Assembly (NCBI GenBank): GCA_026126065.1
Contig: JAHCJY010000002.1
Coordinates: 620,001 to 684,000 of the forward strand
Direction of reading: 5' to 3'
Length of the DNA stretch: 64,000 nucleotides
Source: Bauldia sp.
GTDB lineage: Bacteria > Pseudomonadota > Alphaproteobacteria > Rhizobiales > Kaistiaceae
Positions 50,154 to 58,820 of the stretch are shown here, piece by piece (the stretch's first letter is position 1; the number at the start of each line of letters is the position of its first letter). Under the pieces are notes generated by a model, which saw only the letters and a list, made by a program, of their open reading frames with translations, was not told where the DNA came from and did not search any database. A program made the position numbers and the translations under genes.

Positions 50154-52781
50154 TCAGCCTGCCCCGGCATCGGCGCCGACCGGGCTCGCATTGCGGGCGC
50201 GGTCGGCGCCATCGATCGACATATCCGCCAGCGGCAGTTCGATCGTGAAGACAGCGCCGGCTCCGCGGTTCTCCGCCGTCAGCGTCCCGCCCATCTCCGT
50301 CACGATCCCGAACGAGAGCGACAGGCCAAGGCCCGTGCCCGCCCCGGGGGGCTTTGTCGTCACGAACGGTTCGAAGACCCGTTCGAACACATCCGGCGCA
50401 ATGCCGCCGCCATTGTCGGCGATCTCGATCCTGACCACGTCGCGCACCGGATCGCGGCGGACGTCCACGGCGATCCGGCCGTAGGGCGTGGGCGTCTCGA
50501 TCGACGGCTCCGCCGCGCGCGCCCGCGCGACCACGGCATCGAGAGCGTTCAGCGCAATGTTGATGACGACCTGCTCGAGGCGCTGTGCCGCGCCCGTCAC
50601 GACGGCGTCCGGATCGCTGAGGCTTGCCACGAGCTGCACGCCCTGGAGGCGGATCTGCGACTCGACCATCGACAGCGCCGCCTTCACCGCGCCCTCGACC
50701 GCGAACGGCGCCGCGTTGTCGTCGGGCATGCGGCCGAAGATGCGGAGATGGTCGACGAGCCGGCTCGCCCGCTGGACCTGCGCCTCGATCCGCGACAACT
50801 TCTTCCACACGACCTCGCGCCCTTCGGCGCCGCCATCGAGCGCGAACATCGCATTCTCGGCGGCCATCCCGATGACGTTGAGCGGCTGGTTGAGCTCGTG
50901 CGCAAGGCCCGTCGCCATCTGGCCGAGATTGATGAGTTTCGCGCTCTGCTGCATGCGGAGGTCGGCGAGCTTGCGGTTGGTTACGTCCATCACCACGCCG
51001 ACGATCTCGCGCGGCTGTCCGTCGGCGTCGCGCACCAGCACCGCCACCTCCGCGATCCAGATCGTCTCGCCCGACGGGCGGACCACCCGGTACTCGGACT
51101 CGAACCGGTCCGTCTCCGTGAGCCGGCCGCGCTCCTCGAGGACACGGCGCCTGTCCGCCGGATGGAGCCGCTGGTCGATGGCGGCGAACGGTCCGCCCGG
51201 CTCGAGGTCGAGGCCGAGCGAGGCGGAGAGTCCGGGGCTCGCATAGGCAACTGTGAAATCGCCGTCGCGAAGCTCAGCGGCGTAGATCTTGACCGGCGCG
51301 TGGGCGACAAGCGAGGCGAGGCGGAGGGCGAGGACCTTGTTCTCCTGCGTGTAGCGGTCCGCCTCCGCGCGCGACACTTCGACGGCACGCGCCAGCGCGT
51401 CGGCCTCGGTGACGCCAGCCATCACGGGCGCCGCGGCCCCGGGCTGGCCCTGTCGCGCGATCGCCCGCGCCAGGTTCTCCAGCGGCCGCGTGATGAGGCT
51501 GGCCGCGATGGTCGAGGCAAGGACGCCGAGGCCGACGATGAGCACCATCAGTCCGAGAAACTGGGCGGAGCGCTCGCGGTACTCGGTCGCGAAGGCGTCC
51601 GCGTCGTAGCGCGCCTCGATCTGCCATCCGCCCATCGTCAGCGGCTCGACGGCAAGAAGATGTCCGTCATCCTCGGTGCCCGAGACGGCGGGACCCGTCG
51701 ATACCACGACGCCGCCGCGCCCCGAGACGACGCCGATCGCAACATGGGGCGGCGCCTCGGCCGGCAGGACGTAGTTCCGGAAGCGATCGGCCTCCACTAC
51801 CGCCACCGCCCAGCCGATCGTCATGACCTCGTTCTGGATCAGTTCGACGGAGATGACGGGCACGGCTCTCCCGTACTCGTCGACCTGGTCGCGGAGGCGG
51901 GTTGTGCCCAGGTCGGGCAGCCGGACGGCTCCGTCGGCGTAGACGACCACGCCTGTCGATGACAGCGACGCGATCAGTTCGCGGCGGTGGTTGGCGATGA
52001 AGATCCGCTCGACCGCGTAGGGGACCGGCCGTCCAGCGATCGCCGCCTCCGTGTCGATCACGCCGGGGGCGAAGGCGCGATGGCCGATGGCGCTGGTCTC
52101 GCGCCGGATCTCGGCGATGAGCGTCTCCGCCCGCTGCGCCGCGTCTTTGGCGGCACGGGTCACCGTTTCCTCGGCCGATGCCTCGAGTTCGTACTGGTAC
52201 CCCGGGGCGGCAAAGGCCGAGTAGAGCACCACCGGCATGATCGTGAACGCAACGAGGACCTCGACGATCGCGATCCGCATCGACCGCGAACGGCGCGAGC
52301 GAAGCAGCGGAACCGCAGCCATCGCGAGCGAGGCGAGGAGCGAGCCGAGAGCGACATTGGCCAGCGCGTTGACGACGCGGCTCGCGCCGCGGGCGACGAC
52401 CGCCGCCGAGGGGTCGCCCAGAACCAGGCCGTAGTAGACCGCGATCACCGGGACGCCGATCACCAGCCAGTAGATCGGTGAGGCGACCAGCGGATCGAGG
52501 CGCCGGCGCTGCAGGAAGTAGAGGCAGAAGCATGCCTCGCCGAGGATGAGGGCGAATGCCGCCGGCTCCCCCCAGACCACGAGCGTTGCGGCGCTCGACA
52601 GGATCGCCGCGAGCAACGCCGACACGCGGTCTCCCACCCGCATGAGGAAAAATGTGCCGATTCCGCCGAACAGGAGTTCCAGCCCGAAGCCCGAGCGGAC
52701 CGGACTGAGGTTGACGGCAAAGCCGATCGCCCCGACCAGGATGCCGAGGAGGATCGACAGGCCCGGTCGGTCCGGCCTCAT
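50154..52781 (-). CDS. Membrane sensor histidine kinase (PAS, HisKA, HATPase)
   Basis: 875 residues. Residues 1-165 contain six hydrophobic segments (a MASE-like integral membrane part). A seventh segment leads to a periplasmic Cache-like sensor domain (about 200-390), closed by another helix (LMVLIVGLGVLASTIAASLI) and a HAMP-like linker. A PAS domain with PAC follows (about 490-610; YASPGLSASLGLDLEPG). The kinase H box is QMATGLAHELNQPLNVIG with the phosphorylated His. The ATPase boxes are VINIALNALDAV (N), IEIADNGGGI (G1) and GAGTGLGLSLSFGI (G2). Its start overlaps the stop of the receiver gene, so the three genes are translationally coupled. Confidence 0.9.
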   Translation of the reverse strand: MRPDRPGLSILLGILVGAIGFAVNLSPVRSGFGLELLFGGIGTFFLMRVGDRVSALLAAILSSAATLVVWGEPAAFALILGEACFCLYFLQRRRLDPLVASPIYWLVIGVPVIAVYYGLVLGDPSAAVVARGASRVVNALANVALGSLLASLAMAAVPLLRSRRSRSMRIAIVEVLVAFTIMPVVLYSAFAAPGYQYELEASAEETVTRAAKDAAQRAETLIAEIRRETSAIGHRAFAPGVIDTEAAIAGRPVPYAVERIFIANHRRELIASLSSTGVVVYADGAVRLPDLGTTRLRDQVDEYGRAVPVISVELIQNEVMTIGWAVAVVEADRFRNYVLPAEAPPHVAIGVVSGRGGVVVSTGPAVSGTEDDGHLLAVEPLTMGGWQIEARYDADAFATEYRERSAQFLGLMVLIVGLGVLASTIAASLITRPLENLARAIARQGQPGAAAPVMAGVTEADALARAVEVSRAEADRYTQENKVLALRLASLVAHAPVKIYAAELRDGDFTVAYASPGLSASLGLDLEPGGPFAAIDQRLHPADRRRVLEERGRLTETDRFESEYRVVRPSGETIWIAEVAVLVRDADGQPREIVGVVMDVTNRKLADLRMQQSAKLINLGQMATGLAHELNQPLNVIGMAAENAMFALDGGAEGREVVWKKLSRIEAQVQRASRLVDHLRIFGRMPDDNAAPFAVEGAVKAALSMVESQIRLQGVQLVASLSDPDAVVTGAAQRLEQVVINIALNALDAVVARARAAEPSIETPTPYGRIAVDVRRDPVRDVVRIEIADNGGGIAPDVFERVFEPFVTTKPPGAGTGLGLSLSFGIVTEMGGTLTAENRGAGAVFTIELPLADMSIDGADRARNASPVGADAGAG

Positions 52782-53221
52782 CCCGGCCGCGCCCCGAGCG
52801 GCATTTCAGCCGCCGCCTCTATGGTGCGCAGCAGGTCGCGGAGGCTGCACGGCTTGCGCAGCGTGGCGAACGCGCCGGCGTCGCGGGCGGCGGAGATATC
52901 GGTCGCCGTACCGTGACCGGTGAGGACGATGCTCTTGAGCTTCGTTTCCGAGCCGATGCCGCCGGGCGCATAGACGCGGCGAAGAAGGTCGATGCCGTTC
53001 ATGTCGGGCATCCGGAGATCCGTCACCATCACGCCGAAAGCGCGGCCCGCCTCGAGCGCGCGAAGCGCGGCACTGCAACGGTCGACGCAAATCGCCTCGA
53101 CATCGAAGCGGAGGAGGAACTCGGCGATTTCCTCGGAGATTTCCGGCTCGTCGTCGACGATCAGGACACGGAGGCGCTGCGGTGCACCCTCCACCCCGGC
53201 CGAAGCGACGGCGGTGCTCAC
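52778..53221 (-). CDS. Single-domain response regulator, partner of the kinase
   Basis: 147 residues. The receiver is complete: RVLIVDDEPEISEEIAEFLL, FGVMVTDLRMPDMNGIDLLR with phosphoacceptor Asp, SIVLTGHGTATDISAARDAG, and FATLRKPCSLRDLL with the conserved Lys. No output domain. The TDLRMPDMNG and TGHG patterns place it near the PAS/FixJ-group receivers. It overlaps the genes on both sides by four bases (start/stop ATGA type), so kinase, receiver and receiver-HTH proteins should be made in fixed proportion. Confidence 0.9.
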   Translation of the reverse strand: MSTAVASAGVEGAPQRLRVLIVDDEPEISEEIAEFLLRFDVEAICVDRCSAALRALEAGRAFGVMVTDLRMPDMNGIDLLRRVYAPGGIGSETKLKSIVLTGHGTATDISAARDAGAFATLRKPCSLRDLLRTIEAAAEMPLGARPG

Positions 53222-54021
53222 GCCAGACCCTGGGGCGCGCGGAACGTCACGCCGGGGTGGAACGAACCGGCGATCGTGCTCCGGCTGCCATACCGGCGCG
53301 CGATATCGGCGATCCGGCTCCGACCCGTCTCGGTGAGGCTGAGCAGCGAGAGCCGCCGGTCGGTCGACGAGGCCTCACGCTGAATCAGGCCCGCTTCCTC
53401 CAGGTCCGCGATGCGGCGAAGGGCGGTCGTGGTCGGAACGCCAGAGGCGCTGCACGCCGAGGACACCGACAGGACCTTGCCCTTGTACTCGGCATCGGCG
53501 GCGTGAAGCAGGATGTCGAGGCAGGGATCGACCGACAATTCTTCGGTGAGCGTCCTCCGCACGTGCTCGCGCAGCCGGATGAAATCCGCCACCGTGCGAC
53601 CGGCGACGTCGCGCAGCGCGCCCATGCCACCGTTTGCGGGAGACTGCAGGTGCCCGGACGCCGCCGCCCGGCCTAGTGCGGCGCGGAGCGCCGGTCCCGA
53701 CACCGGCTTCTCGACGAAGTCGACCACCTCGTTTTGGATCGCCCGCACCGCGAGGTCGTAGGCGGGATGCGCCGTTACGATGACGAACGCCGGCGGTTCG
53801 GCCAGCGTGCGCCGCGAGCGCTGGATCAGGTCGAAGCCGGACGCGCCCGTCATGAACAAGTCGGTGATGACGACACCGACATCATGGCGCGCCGCAAGGC
53901 GCTCGAGCGCCTCGTCCGCTCCCGTTGCGGATTCGGCGTTCCAGCCGGCCAACGAGACCATGTCGCCGAGTTCTTCGGCGGCCGACGCGTCATCGTCGAC
54001 CACCAGCACCGTGGATCGCAT
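53218..54021 (-). CDS. Response regulator with MarR-like winged-helix output
   Basis: 267 residues. The receiver (1-125): TVLVVDDDASAAEELGDMVS, VGVVITDLFMTGASGFDLIQ, FVIVTAHPAYDLAVRAIQNE and DFVEKPVSG, all key residues present. A linker helix leads to a winged helix-turn-helix of the MarR type (about 165-255): LHAADAEYKGKVLSVSSACS, ASGVPTTTALRRIADLEEAG, LIQREASSTDRRLSLLSLTE. Receiver-MarR proteins are much less common than OmpR or NarL types. It is the first gene of the coupled three-gene two-component system. The DNA-binding targets are unknown. Confidence 0.85.
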   Translation of the reverse strand: MRSTVLVVDDDASAAEELGDMVSLAGWNAESATGADEALERLAARHDVGVVITDLFMTGASGFDLIQRSRRTLAEPPAFVIVTAHPAYDLAVRAIQNEVVDFVEKPVSGPALRAALGRAAASGHLQSPANGGMGALRDVAGRTVADFIRLREHVRRTLTEELSVDPCLDILLHAADAEYKGKVLSVSSACSASGVPTTTALRRIADLEEAGLIQREASSTDRRLSLLSLTETGRSRIADIARRYGSRSTIAGSFHPGVTFRAPQGLA

Positions 54022-54155
54022 ATCTGCCCTCGCTGTCCCTCCCCCGAGGTGACCTTAAATCGTGACGCCTTTGGCGACCGCAAGTCAAACGCAGGCCGGC
54101 GACGGCACGCCCTGCCTATACGCCGGCGGGCGTCGTCCGGACCAGATGGCGCCAC

Positions 54156-55001
54156 TCATGACCTGGAGCGTGCGGCGCGCTTCAACCAGAGATCGGAGAG
54201 ACCACCGGCGAGCCTCTTGACCGTCTCCGGCGCCGAACCGCTGCCGCCGACCGTCTTGGCGACATCGATCACGACCGCCTCGCCCTGCACTTCGAGGTAG
54301 TCGATCTTGCCGTAATCGAGTCCGACCGAGCGCCGGAAGTCCCGGACCGCCGCCGGGGTCGGGACTTCCTCGTTTCCCCTCGAACCGTCCGACCTGACGA
54401 CCGGACCGTCGCCCCGGAGCCGCCACGACACGTCCCGATCGCCCAGAAACATCGCCTGACGCACAAAGACGGCTTCGCCCTCGCGTTCCGGAAGAAAGCA
54501 CTCGATGACGAGTCCCGGATGCCAGCGGAGCCGAAACGGGACCGCGGCGCGCGTCGGGAACACCGGATACTCGCCTTCGACGAGTCTGCGTCCGGCAACG
54601 CGCATGGCGGCCCTGGCCACCTTGGCGCGCCAGGGCGATAGCCGGGCGATCTCGGGACGGCCACCATAGTTGCGGTCGGTCTTGACCATCACGGGGCCGC
54701 CATAGCCGCGCGGCGCCAGAGCCTGGCTCACCCGGCGCTTGCGGATGTCGGCGATCCTGCCATTGAGCACGAGCGGATAGCGCGCGACCGCGTCCGCATA
54801 ACGGCGCGGCACGACCGACAGGTCGACATGCAGGATCGCTATGTCGGCGTCCGGCAGATCGGCGGTTCCCGCGACATGGACGACGGAATGCCCCTCGGCC
54901 CGCCACGCCTCGATGAAGTCGGCGATGAGATAGCGTTTCATGTTCGCGGGCATCTCCCGCTCATGGTGGACGACCACGATCCTCAGGCGGTCACCTGGCA
55001 T
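54156..55001 (-). CDS. ATP-grasp-like protein, unknown ligase
   Basis: 281 residues. The N-terminal part (LRIVVVHHEREMPANMKRYL, DADIAILHVDLSVVPRRYAD, YPLVLNGRIADIRKRRVSQA) resembles the pre-ATP-grasp domain of RimK-like ligases. It is followed by APRGYGGPVMVKTDRNYGGR, a Lys-containing strand at the ATP-binding position. The C-terminal part ends with DYGKIDYLEVQGEAVVIDVA then KTVGGSG, which resembles the Mg-binding D-x-N-region of ATP-grasp enzymes, with Asp in place. The match is by pattern only, and no substrate can be named. It lies 12 bp after the amidinotransferase-family gene, in the same operon. Confidence 0.6.
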   Translation of the reverse strand: MPGDRLRIVVVHHEREMPANMKRYLIADFIEAWRAEGHSVVHVAGTADLPDADIAILHVDLSVVPRRYADAVARYPLVLNGRIADIRKRRVSQALAPRGYGGPVMVKTDRNYGGRPEIARLSPWRAKVARAAMRVAGRRLVEGEYPVFPTRAAVPFRLRWHPGLVIECFLPEREGEAVFVRQAMFLGDRDVSWRLRGDGPVVRSDGSRGNEEVPTPAAVRDFRRSVGLDYGKIDYLEVQGEAVVIDVAKTVGGSGSAPETVKRLAGGLSDLWLKRAARSRS

Positions 55002-55013
55002 CGGCGGGCGCGG

Positions 55014-55937
55014 TCAACGGGAATGCGCCGTCAGGTGCGGAGCGTTGAGCGGCAGCACAAGGCACGACAGCATCGCGCCCGACTTGTGAAACTCCGACAG
55101 GTCGAACGTCATGGCCTCGAGCCCCGACGCCGCACAGACACACTCCCAGAACGAGACCTTAGCGCTCTCGAGCGCAGTCCAGGGTCCCACGCCCTCCCTG
55201 ACGTCGCCAAACAACGCATTGCCCGCCCGCGCGACATTGGTTGCGCCGCGATAGGCGAGTTCCAGCGGCACGTCGATCACGGCGGCGACTTCCTCGACGG
55301 CCCGCAAATGCTCGCGGTCGACCGCCGCCGTCGCGAGAAGGACCGTCGTCCGGTCGAGCACATGGAGGATGCAGTCGAGGTGATAGAGGTGCGGATCGTG
55401 GAGCGGCAGCGGAACAACCTTCATCCCGAAGCGCTCGGCCATGGACCGGTGCGCGGCGGCGTTCGAACGGAGACCGTGGCCGCCGAAATAGATGTTGTCG
55501 CGCAGGTATTTGAGGTCCGCCTCGCCCTCGAACTCGAAGGGCAGGCCGATCGCCGGGATTCCCATCGTCTCGAAGAAGGCCGCGCCCACGGGCGCTTCCC
55601 CTTCCCGTCCCGGCGCGCGGAAGCGCGAGACGAGGAAGACCGGGTCGTCGAGATGGACGAGCATGGCGCCGACATTGGCGACGAACGGCTGGTCCTGCAG
55701 TCCCATGACGCTGGGAAGGAGGTAGACGAGGCCTTGAGCGGCGAGGTGTTGATAAAGCCGCAGCCACTGCGCCATCGCCCGGCCCCGATCCACGGAGCGA
55801 CCGGCCGGACCGAGCTTCTCCATCGTCGCATTGTTGGCAATCGACGTGTCGAGCGAGAACGGCGCGTTGAGGAGGAACACCGGCTCCGGGCGGCGCGCGA
55901 TGACGCGACCGACGCCGCCAAGCTCCTGACCGTCCAT
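55014..55937 (-). CDS. Amidinotransferase/arginine deiminase-fold enzyme (DDAH-like)
   Basis: 307 residues. The guanidino-group-modifying fold: an N-terminal FLLNAPFSLDTSIANNATME, GLQDQPFVANVGAMLVHLDD, then FEFEGEADLKYL (the acidic substrate-guanidinium site), the catalytic-His segment HDPHLYHLDCILHVLDRTTV and the C-terminal nucleophile loop SGAMLSCLVLPLNAPHL with Cys. These match dimethylarginine dimethylaminohydrolase and related amidinotransferases. It would act on an arginine-like side chain or free methylarginine. The immediate neighbour is an ATP-grasp-like gene, which suggests a two-step modification or a small peptide pathway, by inference only. Confidence 0.78.
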   Translation of the reverse strand: MDGQELGGVGRVIARRPEPVFLLNAPFSLDTSIANNATMEKLGPAGRSVDRGRAMAQWLRLYQHLAAQGLVYLLPSVMGLQDQPFVANVGAMLVHLDDPVFLVSRFRAPGREGEAPVGAAFFETMGIPAIGLPFEFEGEADLKYLRDNIYFGGHGLRSNAAAHRSMAERFGMKVVPLPLHDPHLYHLDCILHVLDRTTVLLATAAVDREHLRAVEEVAAVIDVPLELAYRGATNVARAGNALFGDVREGVGPWTALESAKVSFWECVCAASGLEAMTFDLSEFHKSGAMLSCLVLPLNAPHLTAHSR

Positions 55938-56028
55938 CGGCTCCCCTGCCCCCGCGCCGTGTCTCCTCCTACACGCGGGCGCTCCGTGGCGTCCAGACGT
56001 CCGCAGCGCAGATCGATGGGGTCCGGGG

Positions 56029-56658
56029 TCAGGTGGTCCCGAACATCCGCCCGCCGGCGTCGCCGAGGCCCGGCGTTATGTAGCCCTGCTCGTTGAGCTT
56101 CTCGTCGATGGCGGCCGTCACGATCGGCACGTCGGGGTGCGCTTCCTGGAGACGCGCGATGCCTTCGGGCGCCGCGAGGATGCACAGGAACCGAATGTCT
56201 TTCGCGCCGGCCCGCTTGAGGAGATCGATGGCGTGGATCACCGAATTGCCGGTCGCCAGCATCGGATCGACGACGATCACCTGGCGGCTCGTCATGTCCT
56301 CGGGCGCCTTGAAGAAGTATTGCACCGCCCGGAGCGTGTCATGGTCGCGGTAAAGGCCGATGTGGCAGACCCGCGCCGCCGGCACGAGCTCCAGGAGTCC
56401 GGCGAGGAGGCCTTCGCCGGCCCGGAGGATCGAGGCGAACACCAGCTTCTTGCCGTCGAGCTTCGGCGATTCCATCGGCCGCAGTGGCGTCTCGATCGTC
56501 ACGGTGGTGAGCGGCAGGTCGCGCGTCACCTCGTAGCCGAGCAGGAGCGCCAGTTCCTTCACCAGCTGGCGAAAGTTCCCCGTCGGACAGGTCCGGTCGC
56601 GAAGGAGCGTGAGCTTGTGCTGGACCAGCGAATGCTGGACGACCGTGACCGCCGCCAT
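56029..56658 (-). CDS. upp: Uracil phosphoribosyltransferase
   Basis: 209 residues, the standard length. Converts uracil and PRPP to UMP in pyrimidine salvage. Seen: [20 protein letters not shown], the [20 protein letters not shown] loop, the PRPP-binding motif [20 protein letters not shown], and the C-terminal uracil-binding [18 protein letters not shown]. The gene is six bases behind a GntR-type regulator gene on the same strand, so both are in one unit. Confidence 0.94.
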   Translation of the reverse strand: MAAVTVVQHSLVQHKLTLLRDRTCPTGNFRQLVKELALLLGYEVTRDLPLTTVTIETPLRPMESPKLDGKKLVFASILRAGEGLLAGLLELVPAARVCHIGLYRDHDTLRAVQYFFKAPEDMTSRQVIVVDPMLATGNSVIHAIDLLKRAGAKDIRFLCILAAPEGIARLQEAHPDVPIVTAAIDEKLNEQGYITPGLGDAGGRMFGTT

Positions 56659-56664
56659 GCCCGG

Positions 56665-57393
56665 TCAGTCCCGCGGCGCGGCGGCGCCGCGGAGGATCGC
56701 CGCGAGATCGACGGCCCCGTCCGGCGCATCGCCGAGGTCGAGATCCGCCTCGATATGGTCGAGGTGGTGGAGCATCGCCAGCGGCGCCCCCTTCTCGTCG
56801 TGACGTGCCAGCATCTCGTAGAGCTCCCTGTGTTCGTCCACGCCGCAGGCCGACGCGCGCGACCGGCCATAGATGGCCACGATCAGCGATGTCCGCGCCG
56901 TCAGGTCACGCAAGAAGCGTGCTAGCACCGCGTTGCCGGAGATGTCCGCGATGCGCAGGTGGAAATCGCCCGACAGGCGGATCGCCGTTCGCCGGTCGTC
57001 GCGTTTCAGCGCCGCAGCTTCCGCGTCGAGATGCTTCCTGAGCCGCGCGAGATCGGCCCTGGTGCACGCCCGCGCGGCCGAGCGCGTCAGGTCGGGCTCG
57101 ACGAGGCGCCGGGCTGCAAAGACCTGCCGCGCCTCCTCGGGATCGGGCCGGGCAACGAAAGCGCCGCGGTTCCGTTCGATGGTGACGATGCCGGCATGCG
57201 CCAGCGCATGCAGCGCCCGGCGCGTGATCGTGCGGCTGACCGCGAAGGCGGCGCCGACCTCGGCCTCGGAGAGCTTCGTCCCCGGCGGAAGGCGCTGTTC
57301 CACGATGGCATCGTAAATAGCCTCCTGGATCCGGTGCGTCTGGTCCGCCGCGGAGCGGGTGCCGTCGCCGGTTCCGAGGGCGTCGTTCAGCAT
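56665..57393 (-). CDS. GntR (FadR/FCD) family transcriptional regulator
   Basis: 242 residues from ATG 57393; the frame continues to 57642 without a clear site. An N-terminal winged helix-turn-helix (AIYDAIVEQRLPPGTKLSEA, EVGAAFAVSRTITRRALHAL, IVTIERNRGAFVARPDPEEA) is followed by an all-helical FCD ligand domain (VFAARRLVEPDLTRSAARAC, then LSGDFHLRIADISGNAVLAR with the metal-binding Asp and His, and RDLTARTSLIVAIYG). It may control upp, which follows, or the divergent spermidine-type transporter. The gap to the transporter is about 316 bp and shows no further gene. Confidence 0.88.
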   Translation of the reverse strand: MLNDALGTGDGTRSAADQTHRIQEAIYDAIVEQRLPPGTKLSEAEVGAAFAVSRTITRRALHALAHAGIVTIERNRGAFVARPDPEEARQVFAARRLVEPDLTRSAARACTRADLARLRKHLDAEAAALKRDDRRTAIRLSGDFHLRIADISGNAVLARFLRDLTARTSLIVAIYGRSRASACGVDEHRELYEMLARHDEKGAPLAMLHHLDHIEADLDLGDAPDGAVDLAAILRGAAAPRD

Positions 57394-57709
57394 CTTTCGC
57401 CAGGGCTGGAGGAAGGATCGCGGGCCACGGGAATGTAGCGACGGTGCGTGGATCGTGCCAGACCGCCGCGGGATACGATCGATGCGGCTGATCGTATACA
57501 ATCCATGCCTATATTGAATGCACGTCTGCATCGACTGCCCGTGAATCGGGCGCGGACAGGCCGTTGCCAGTCCGTCCGATGGCCCGTTCCCGCCGGCGGG
57601 CCGGACAGCGCATTTCCGCCGGCAACAATGCCTTCCGGCCATCGCCTTCGCTCATCGCAGGGCATTGGCACGCTCGTTGCTCCGGTATCCACGGACGATG
57701 GGAGGCCGC

Positions 57710-58795
57710 GTGTCGAAGCCAGCCGACGTTGAGCTGATCTCGGTGACCAAGCGCTATGGCGGCACGACCGCGGTGGACAGGATCACCCTCAGGATCAAGG
57801 CAGGCACATATTGCTGCCTGCTCGGCCCGTCCGGCTGCGGCAAGACCTCGACGCTCAGGATGATCGCCGGCCACGAGACCGCGACCGAGGGCGACATCCG
57901 CCTCGGCGGCGCGGTGGTCACGGACCTGCCGCCCGCCAGGCGCGGCACCTCGATGATGTTCCAGAACTATGCGCTGTTCCCGCATCTCACGCTGGTCGAC
58001 AACGTCGCCTTCAGCCTCAAGATGCGCGGCGAGCCCAAGGCCGAGCGCCGCCGCAAGGCGCTCGAAATGCTCGAGCTCATGCAGATGTCGGCGTACGCCG
58101 ACCGGCGGCCGGCGCAGCTGTCCGGCGGCCAGCAGCAGCGGGTGGCGCTCGCCCGCGCTCTCATCACCGGCCCGCAGGCGCTGCTCCTCGACGAGCCCCT
58201 CTCCGCGCTCGATCCGTTCCTCAAGATCAAGATGCGGCAGGAACTGAAGCGTCTCCAGCTCGACCTCGGCATCTCCTTCATCCACGTCACGCACAGCCAG
58301 GAGGAGGCGATGGCGCTCGCCGACCTCGTGGTCGTGATGAACGAGGGCCGGATCGAGCAGGCAGCGCCCCCGCGCGAGATCTTCGACCGCCCGGCGACGC
58401 CGTTCGTGGCGAAGTTCATGGGCGACCACAACGTCATCGCCGGCAGGCTCGGCCCCGACGGCCGATCGGTCGAGATCCCCGACGGCGCATCCTTCGCGAT
58501 GCCGGCGGCGGACGCCGCGCCGGCACCCGGGGCGCCTGCGGCGATCGCGGTAAGGGCCGACCGCATCCGCATTGGCGACGGCGGCGAGCCGGGCTTCGGC
58601 TTCACCGGCCTTGTCGGGATCGTCGAGTACCGCGGCCAGCGCGTGCAGGTGGGTGTGACGGCGCCTGGCATCGACGATTTCTCGATCCTCCTCCCGGAGG
58701 CGAGCTTCTTCGGCGCCCCCCTCAAGCGCGGCGACGCCGTGCCTGTCCACTGGCAGCCTTCGGACGTCCACGTCCTCGGCGCCACCCCCGCATGA
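57710..58795 (+). CDS. Spermidine/putrescine-type ABC transporter, ATPase
   Basis: 361 residues from GTG 57710, with GGGAGG upstream; ATG 57698 is possible. The PotA/FbpC class: Walker A LLGPSGCGKTSTLRMIAGHE, Q-loop MMFQNYALFPHLTLVDNVAF, signature LSGGQQQRVALARALITGPQ, Walker B ALLLDEPLSALDPFLKIKMR, H-loop FIHVTHSQEEAMALADLVVV. A C-terminal TOBE domain (about 280-360) follows. It heads an operon with the Tat-exported receptor and two permeases. Confidence 0.92.
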   Translation: MSKPADVELISVTKRYGGTTAVDRITLRIKAGTYCCLLGPSGCGKTSTLRMIAGHETATEGDIRLGGAVVTDLPPARRGTSMMFQNYALFPHLTLVDNVAFSLKMRGEPKAERRRKALEMLELMQMSAYADRRPAQLSGGQQQRVALARALITGPQALLLDEPLSALDPFLKIKMRQELKRLQLDLGISFIHVTHSQEEAMALADLVVVMNEGRIEQAAPPREIFDRPATPFVAKFMGDHNVIAGRLGPDGRSVEIPDGASFAMPAADAAPAPGAPAAIAVRADRIRIGDGGEPGFGFTGLVGIVEYRGQRVQVGVTAPGIDDFSILLPEASFFGAPLKRGDAVPVHWQPSDVHVLGATPA

Positions 58796-58820
58796 AGCCC
58801 TCACACAGGAGAGAACGGGC

